The notes beneath the pieces are model-generated. The model had not been told where the DNA came from. It ran no database searches and saw only the letters and a program-made list of their open reading frames with translations. Positions 60,118-64,000 of a stretch of 64,000 bases of DNA are shown piece after piece. The DNA comes from an uncultured Dehalococcoidia bacterium (GTDB lineage: Bacteria; Chloroflexota; Dehalococcoidia; Lucifugimonadales; UBA3495), in NCBI GenBank assembly GCA_958296385.1, contig OY282494.1, positions 2,996,981 to 3,060,980 on the forward strand, read 5' to 3'. Within the stretch, counting starts at the first letter, position 1; each line of letters begins with the position of its first letter. A program made the translations under genes and the position numbers.

Positions 60118-60615
60118 TCATCCCGACAGCCCCCGCTCAAACAGCCAGCCCAGCACGTCGGCCAGCCCGATTACGATGACGCCGGCGATGGTCAAAGCCC
60201 CCGGCCCGGACAGCGCGCGCCGTATCCCGCCGGCGTTGGCATTGGCATCGGGATTGGCGTTAGGATTGACCCGGCGGCGCGGCAGCAGCCACGCGATGCC
60301 GAAAGCGTAGCCGGCCAGCACAATTTTAGCCACCAGCGCCGCCGTGTACGCAATGCCGGCCGCCTCCGACGTCAGCCGGCTCACCGCCAGAATAACGCCG
60401 GTAACGATGAGCACCCCGATGGCCGTCGTTACCACCGGGCGAAACTCCGCGGCCAAAGCCCGCCCCACTATGCCGCCCGCATCCGTCGCCCGCAACGCCG
60501 GCCGCCCCGCCAGCAGCATAAACAGACTGCCGCCAATCCAGATTACCGCCGCCAGCGCGTGGGCCCACCGGATGATGAGCAGGATGACGTCCAGTCCAAT
60601 GTCCAGTCCGGTCAT
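60118..60615 (-). CDS. CopD-like four-helix membrane protein
   Basis: A 165-residue protein with four membrane helices (DVILLIIRWAHALAAVIWIGGSLFMLL, TAIGVLIVTGVILAV, AALVAKIVLAGYAFGIAWLL, ALTIAGVIVIGLADVLGWLFE). The histidine in helix 1 (RWAHALAAVIWIGG) is the CopD/cytochrome-b561-type mark of heme or copper proteins. A loop of NPNANPDANANA repeats precedes the last helix. It sits 14 bp after the TlpA-like gene and 23 bp before the Trm112 gene, all on one strand, so probably one operon. Confidence 0.75.
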   Translation of the reverse strand: MTGLDIGLDVILLIIRWAHALAAVIWIGGSLFMLLAGRPALRATDAGGIVGRALAAEFRPVVTTAIGVLIVTGVILAVSRLTSEAAGIAYTAALVAKIVLAGYAFGIAWLLPRRRVNPNANPDANANAGGIRRALSGPGALTIAGVIVIGLADVLGWLFERGLSG

Positions 60616-60629
60616 TGCGCCGCCGCCGT

Positions 60630-61130
60630 CTAGCCCAGCAATTCCGACAGGATTTCGTCCAGCCGCGCCGCGTCCAGCCGGCTGATTTCCTGCCGGTGGA
60701 CGCGCCCCGCCTGGTCGATAAAGTAGGTGGTGGGAAAATACTGCACCGCGTAATCCTGCGCCACCCGCGCCCGCACGTCGGTAGCGAACCGGAACGACAA
60801 GCCCAGCTCGTCCACAAACTGCCGCGCCTCAATCTCCGTGTCAAACCCCTGCGGCACAAACAGCCCGATAAACTCCACCGGCCGCCCCTGGTACTGCTCC
60901 CAAACCTCCTGAAACGCCGGCATCTCATCGCGGCACGGCGGGCAGGACGGATACCAAAAGTTAATCACCACCACGTTGCCCCGCTGCTCCGACAGCCGGA
61001 ACGTTGCCCCGTCAAAAGTAGTCAACGCAAAATCCGGCGCCGGCTCCCCCGGAGCGCACCCGCCAACGCCCAACGCCAGCGCGCCCGCCAGCGCCACAAT
61101 AACCACAACACCGAAAAATCTAGCAAGCAT
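60630..61130 (-). CDS. TlpA/ResA-like thioredoxin-fold lipoprotein
   Basis: A 166-residue protein. The N-terminal signal peptide ends in a lipobox (LALGVGGC), so it is probably a membrane-anchored lipoprotein outside the inner membrane. The thioredoxin domain has FWYPSCPPCRDEMPAF with the CPPC active site, and the cis-proline motif YFPTTYFID. ResA/TlpA proteins reduce disulfides in cytochrome c or copper-site assembly. With the CopD-like gene downstream, a metal or heme maturation role is plausible. Confidence 0.88.
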   Translation of the reverse strand: MLARFFGVVVIVALAGALALGVGGCAPGEPAPDFALTTFDGATFRLSEQRGNVVVINFWYPSCPPCRDEMPAFQEVWEQYQGRPVEFIGLFVPQGFDTEIEARQFVDELGLSFRFATDVRARVAQDYAVQYFPTTYFIDQAGRVHRQEISRLDAARLDEILSELLG

Positions 61131-61264
61131 CCCCCTATATTACAGCACGCCGCCCGGATGCTGCTTAAATCCCCCTCTCGGATTGGATACGGTGCTATTT
61201 ACGGTGCTACTATTGCAATGCCAATCCCCGGCCATCCGGCCCGTCGGTCTGATTTTGAGGTGTT

Positions 61265-62050
61265 ATGGGCGCTATTGACGCAGCGGCGGATTTACTGGCG
61301 GCGGCAAATTACGCCATCGCCCTCACCGGCGCCGGCCTGTCGGTAGAGAGCGGCATACCGTCGTTCCGCGGCCCCGACGGCCTGTGGACCAAGTACGGCC
61401 AGCCCGGCAACCTGTCCTACCGGGAGTTTGCCCGCGACCCGCAGGCGTGGTGGGAACGCCGCCTGCGCGATGAGGCAACGCCGGGCAACCCCACTTTCGA
61501 CCTGAAAGACGCCGTTGACCACGCCGCCCCCAACCCCGGCCATCTGGCCCTGGCCGAACTGGAGGCCATGGGCGTAATCAAGGCGGTAATCACCCAAAAC
61601 GTTGACGACCTCCACCGTCAAGCCGGCAGCCGCGCACTGCTAGAGATTCACGGCAACCGCAGCCGCCTGCGCTGCATCGCCTGCGGACGTCAGCAGCCCC
61701 GCGCCGGCTGCGCCATCACCGATGTCCCCCCCATCTGCCGGCAGTGCGGCGGCGTCATCAAGCTGGACACGGTAATGTTCGGCGAGCCTATCCCCAAAGC
61801 CACGCTGGACGCCTGCTTTGCCGAAGTACAACGCTGCGACACGATGCTGTTGGTCGGCACGTCCGGCACCGTCAACCCGGCGGCCCAGTTCCCGGCCATC
61901 GCCCGCGCGCGCGGCGCGTCAATAATAGAAGTCAACCCGGCGCCCACCCCGCTAACCCCGCTGGCCCACGTCGCCGCCAAAGGCCCCGCCGGCGCGCTGC
62001 TGCCCCAAATAACCGCCGCAACGCAACTGCGCCGCAATGGAACCGGGTAG
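61265..62050 (+). CDS. NAD-dependent protein deacylase, sirtuin (CobB-like)
   Basis: A 261-residue sirtuin. TGAGLSVESGIPSFRGPDGLW (21-41) binds NAD, TQNVDDLHRQAG is the active-site loop, and the catalytic His lies in EIHGN. The zinc cysteines are in CIACG and CRQCGG. VGTSGTVNPAAQFPAIA is the C-terminal Rossmann motif. Deacetylation or deacylation of lysines in the cytoplasm. GAGGTG precedes the ATG. Confidence 0.92.
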   Translation: MGAIDAAADLLAAANYAIALTGAGLSVESGIPSFRGPDGLWTKYGQPGNLSYREFARDPQAWWERRLRDEATPGNPTFDLKDAVDHAAPNPGHLALAELEAMGVIKAVITQNVDDLHRQAGSRALLEIHGNRSRLRCIACGRQQPRAGCAITDVPPICRQCGGVIKLDTVMFGEPIPKATLDACFAEVQRCDTMLLVGTSGTVNPAAQFPAIARARGASIIEVNPAPTPLTPLAHVAAKGPAGALLPQITAATQLRRNGTG

Positions 62051-62072
62051 CCGCCCGGAGTAAAATTGCCCC

Positions 62073-63305
62073 ATGCGACAAGCGATTAGCGAATGGCTCC
62101 AGGCCCTGTCAGCGGACGCCGCCATCGTAACGCCCACCTGGGTTGACCTGGCGGTGAGCGCCGTCATCCTGGCGGTGGCCGTTCTGATTGCCCTGCTGTT
62201 CAGCAAGGTCATCTTTCGGATGCTGCTGCGGCTGGCCCGCGTTTCCTCCGGCGATTTGGACGACCGCATCGTTACGGCGGCCCGCCTCCCGGTGGTGGTG
62301 TACATCACGCTGCTGGGGCTGTACCTGGCGTTGACGGTGCCGCTGTCGCTGCCGCCCACCGTGCAGGACGTGGTCAACAAGGCCGCCGCCGTCATCGCCA
62401 TCATCAACGGCGCCTTTCTGCTCAACGCCGTCGGTTCGGCGGCCCTGCGCTGGCTGCAAGGCGTGCTGCAAGACACGGCGGCCGGCAGCACCGGCAGTTG
62501 GGCCCTGCCCATGGCCCGCCGGGGTATGCTGGTCGTCATCTTTGTCATGGCCGGCATGGTGTCGCTGGACGTGCTGGGCATCAACATCAGCCCCCTCATC
62601 GCCGGCCTCGGCATCGGCGGCCTGGCCGTCGCCCTGGCCATCCAGCCCACTTTGAGCAACCTTTTCGCCGGCACCTACGTTATCACCGAGGGCGTCGTCA
62701 GTCGCGGCGATTACATCGAGATGGAGAACGGCGTCAGCGGCTACGTGGTTGACGTGAACTGGCGCAGCACCCGCCTGCGTACCTGGTCCAACAACCTGGT
62801 CATCATCCCCAACTCCCGTTTCGCCGAAACCATCCTCACCAATTACAGCAAGCCCGATGCCCACGTGAACGTCTATCTAACCTGCGGCGTCGCTTACGAG
62901 AGCAACCTGATGCAGGTTGAGGAAGTTAGCCTGGACGTGCTGAACCGGGTGCTGTGGGAGCATCCCGGCGCCGTGTCCGCCTACGGCGCCTACTTCGGCT
63001 ACGAGGCTTTTGGCGACAGCAACATTGACTTCTGGCTGTTTATGCAGGCGCAGGACCGGCTGGCCAGCTTTGAGGTGCGCAGCGAACTGGTCAAGCAGCT
63101 GCACCATCGCTTGACGGCCGAGGGCATCACCATCAACTACCCGGTGCGGGAGCTGCGGTTCCCCGCTGACGGCCCATCGTCAGACGGCGCCATACCGTCG
63201 GGCGCGCTGGCGGCCCGTGCGGCGGCAATGCCGGTTGCTACCTACCGCACCCGCGCGCCCGCTCCGGGCAGTGATACCGGCGATGCCGACGGGCCGGACT
63301 TCTAG
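62073..63305 (+). CDS. MscS-family mechanosensitive channel
   Basis: A 410-residue membrane protein with four or five helices. The MscS core is GLGIGGLAVALAIQPTLSNLFAGTYVITEG (pore helix), followed by GDYIEMENGVSGYVVDVNWRSTRLRTWSNNLVIIPNSRF, the beta domain, and an alpha/beta C-terminus. It opens under membrane tension. The last ~45 residues are low-complexity and polar. It follows the sirtuin gene by 22 bp and is probably co-transcribed with it. Confidence 0.9.
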   Translation: MRQAISEWLQALSADAAIVTPTWVDLAVSAVILAVAVLIALLFSKVIFRMLLRLARVSSGDLDDRIVTAARLPVVVYITLLGLYLALTVPLSLPPTVQDVVNKAAAVIAIINGAFLLNAVGSAALRWLQGVLQDTAAGSTGSWALPMARRGMLVVIFVMAGMVSLDVLGINISPLIAGLGIGGLAVALAIQPTLSNLFAGTYVITEGVVSRGDYIEMENGVSGYVVDVNWRSTRLRTWSNNLVIIPNSRFAETILTNYSKPDAHVNVYLTCGVAYESNLMQVEEVSLDVLNRVLWEHPGAVSAYGAYFGYEAFGDSNIDFWLFMQAQDRLASFEVRSELVKQLHHRLTAEGITINYPVRELRFPADGPSSDGAIPSGALAARAAAMPVATYRTRAPAPGSDTGDADGPDF

Positions 63306-63347
63306 CCCGGCGCCGTCAGCGTTTCCGTTAGCCGTTCCTTGACTGAC

Positions 63348-64000
63348 CTACCGCGACAGCCCGTAGGCGGTGGCCTGCAACCTGGTATCGCCCGTAGCGT
63401 TGAGCCGCTGCGTGATGCGGTCAATCAAAGCCCCAACGGCCGTTTCGCCCCAGAACCAGCGGTGCACGTCCGCCTCGCTGTCCGATGGACGCTGATTCAT
63501 CCGCGCCTCGTAGCAGAACGCCTTAAGGTCGTCGGCGCAGTAGCGCACGAACTGCGGCACCGAAACGTCGGCCGGCCGGTCGTCAAAGTCGGCGTCGTCG
63601 CTGTCCGCGTAGGCTTCCAGAAACCGGATAATCCCTCGAAACCGGCGCTGCGGCACCCCCGTTAGGCCAACGGCCGAACGCCCCCGCTGCTCCACCCACC
63701 GCTCATAATAGCTCCGCAGAGCCGTAATCTCGTCGGCAGCATCCAGCGGCTTTGATGCTCCGTTGCCCGATGCGCCGTTGCCCGCACCCCCGTTAGCGGA
63801 TGCGGCCACTTCCGATGCCTGCGGCATCCCGATTGGCCCGGCATCATCCGGATAATCGGCCAGCACCGGCCCGGCGTCGGCCCGCAGCGTGTCCAGCGCG
63901 GCGGCCAAAACGTCGTGCTGAAAGGCCGGGTCATCCGGCTGGCCCATTGCGTAGCCGAAGTAGAACGGCACCCACAGGGCCCGTGGCGGGCGGGTGCGTT
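63348..64000 (-). CDS. C-terminal part of a glycine/proline-reductase-like protein (runs off the window edge)
   Basis: About 217 residues of the C-terminus; the frame is open to the window edge, where codons read RTRPPRALWVPFYFGYAMGQ. The motif PPRALWVPF-FGYAMG-PDDPAFQ resembles what I recall of glycine/sarcosine/betaine/proline reductase-like proteins, usually followed by GPVLxDFPxD (here GPVLADYPDD). The rest is a Gly/Ala/Asn low-complexity linker and a helical domain (RSYYERWVEQRGRSAVG, FVRYCADDLKAFCYEAR). The N-terminal catalytic part is outside. Family assignment is tentative. Confidence 0.5.
   Translation of the reverse strand, partial: RTRPPRALWVPFYFGYAMGQPDDPAFQHDVLAAALDTLRADAGPVLADYPDDAGPIGMPQASEVAASANGGAGNGASGNGASKPLDAADEITALRSYYERWVEQRGRSAVGLTGVPQRRFRGIIRFLEAYADSDDADFDDRPADVSVPQFVRYCADDLKAFCYEARMNQRPSDSEADVHRWFWGETAVGALIDRITQRLNATGDTRLQATAYGLSR

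Noticed and set aside
1-64000. CRISPR array or cas genes
   Set aside because: No regularly spaced direct repeats of 24-40 bp and no Cas-like protein seen; the only tandem array is the 15-bp coding repeat.
1-64000. Integrated prophage
   Set aside because: No capsid, terminase, portal or tail genes; mobile signs are limited to IS remnants and repeats.

Overview
The window is GC-rich, gene-dense bacterial chromosome. It carries four luciferase-like (LLM) flavin/F420 monooxygenases, two acetolactate-synthase-like ThDP enzymes, an unlinked E1 alpha/beta dehydrogenase pair, three alpha/beta hydrolases, an MDR dehydrogenase and a Gfo/Idh/MocA oxidoreductase. A dispersed ~110 bp inverted repeat also recurs. 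Together these point to a Chloroflexota genome, most like the SAR202 lineage of marine or sponge-associated Dehalococcoidia. That placement is inference from gene content: there is no rRNA here.

Layout. 0-9.8 kb: an MDR dehydrogenase, a protein with a D5-primase-like C-terminus, a tandem trio of ~50-residue membrane micropeptides each behind its own promoter with four 11-bp-phased GTAACA-type repeats, a PNPOx-like protein, a hydrolase, two divergent tubulin/FtsZ-like proteins and an LLM oxidoreductase. 9.9-11.5 kb: a type II restriction-modification pair (ThaI-like nuclease plus beta-class methyltransferase) whose 5' end has an apparent 1-nt frameshift beside a 26-nt poly-G tract. 12.2-15.3 kb: E1 alpha, E1 beta and a beta-propeller in one operon. 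15.5-21.8 kb: a defence-like block with a GHKL-ATPase three-gene operon facing a prokaryotic-viperin gene and an HTH-TPR protein. 21.9-26.9 kb: SAM hydrolase, SecG, D-aminoacylase, GNAT and MFS genes. 26.9-36.5 kb: a decayed IS, a truncated HigB with HigA-ImmA, an IS1 element, a ThDP enzyme, a methyltransferase-nuclease fusion, an AbiJ-like protein, and a tandemly duplicated two-gene cassette with duplicated promoters. 36.6-42.4 kb: BNR-repeat protein, hydrolase, two LLM enzymes and a Gfo/Idh protein. 42.5-57.3 kb: a second cassette family with leader repeats and a decayed copy, a type IIG R-M enzyme, a UvrD/RecB-like helicase-nuclease, a ThDP enzyme, an HNH nuclease, and an SNF2 helicase with a Trp-rich partner. 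57.3-64 kb: hydrolase, tRNA-Gly(CCC), LLM enzyme, Trm112, CopD-like, TlpA-like, sirtuin, MscS and a partial gene.

Catabolic/redox genes alternate with at least six candidate anti-phage loci, so this is chromosomal backbone broken up by defence islands and mobile-element scars. The strongest candidates for something undescribed are the micropeptide trio with its phased operators, the paired tubulin-like proteins, the viperin plus HTH-TPR pair facing the GHKL operon, and the two tandem small-protein cassettes. All functions are read from sequence motifs by eye; no database search was run.
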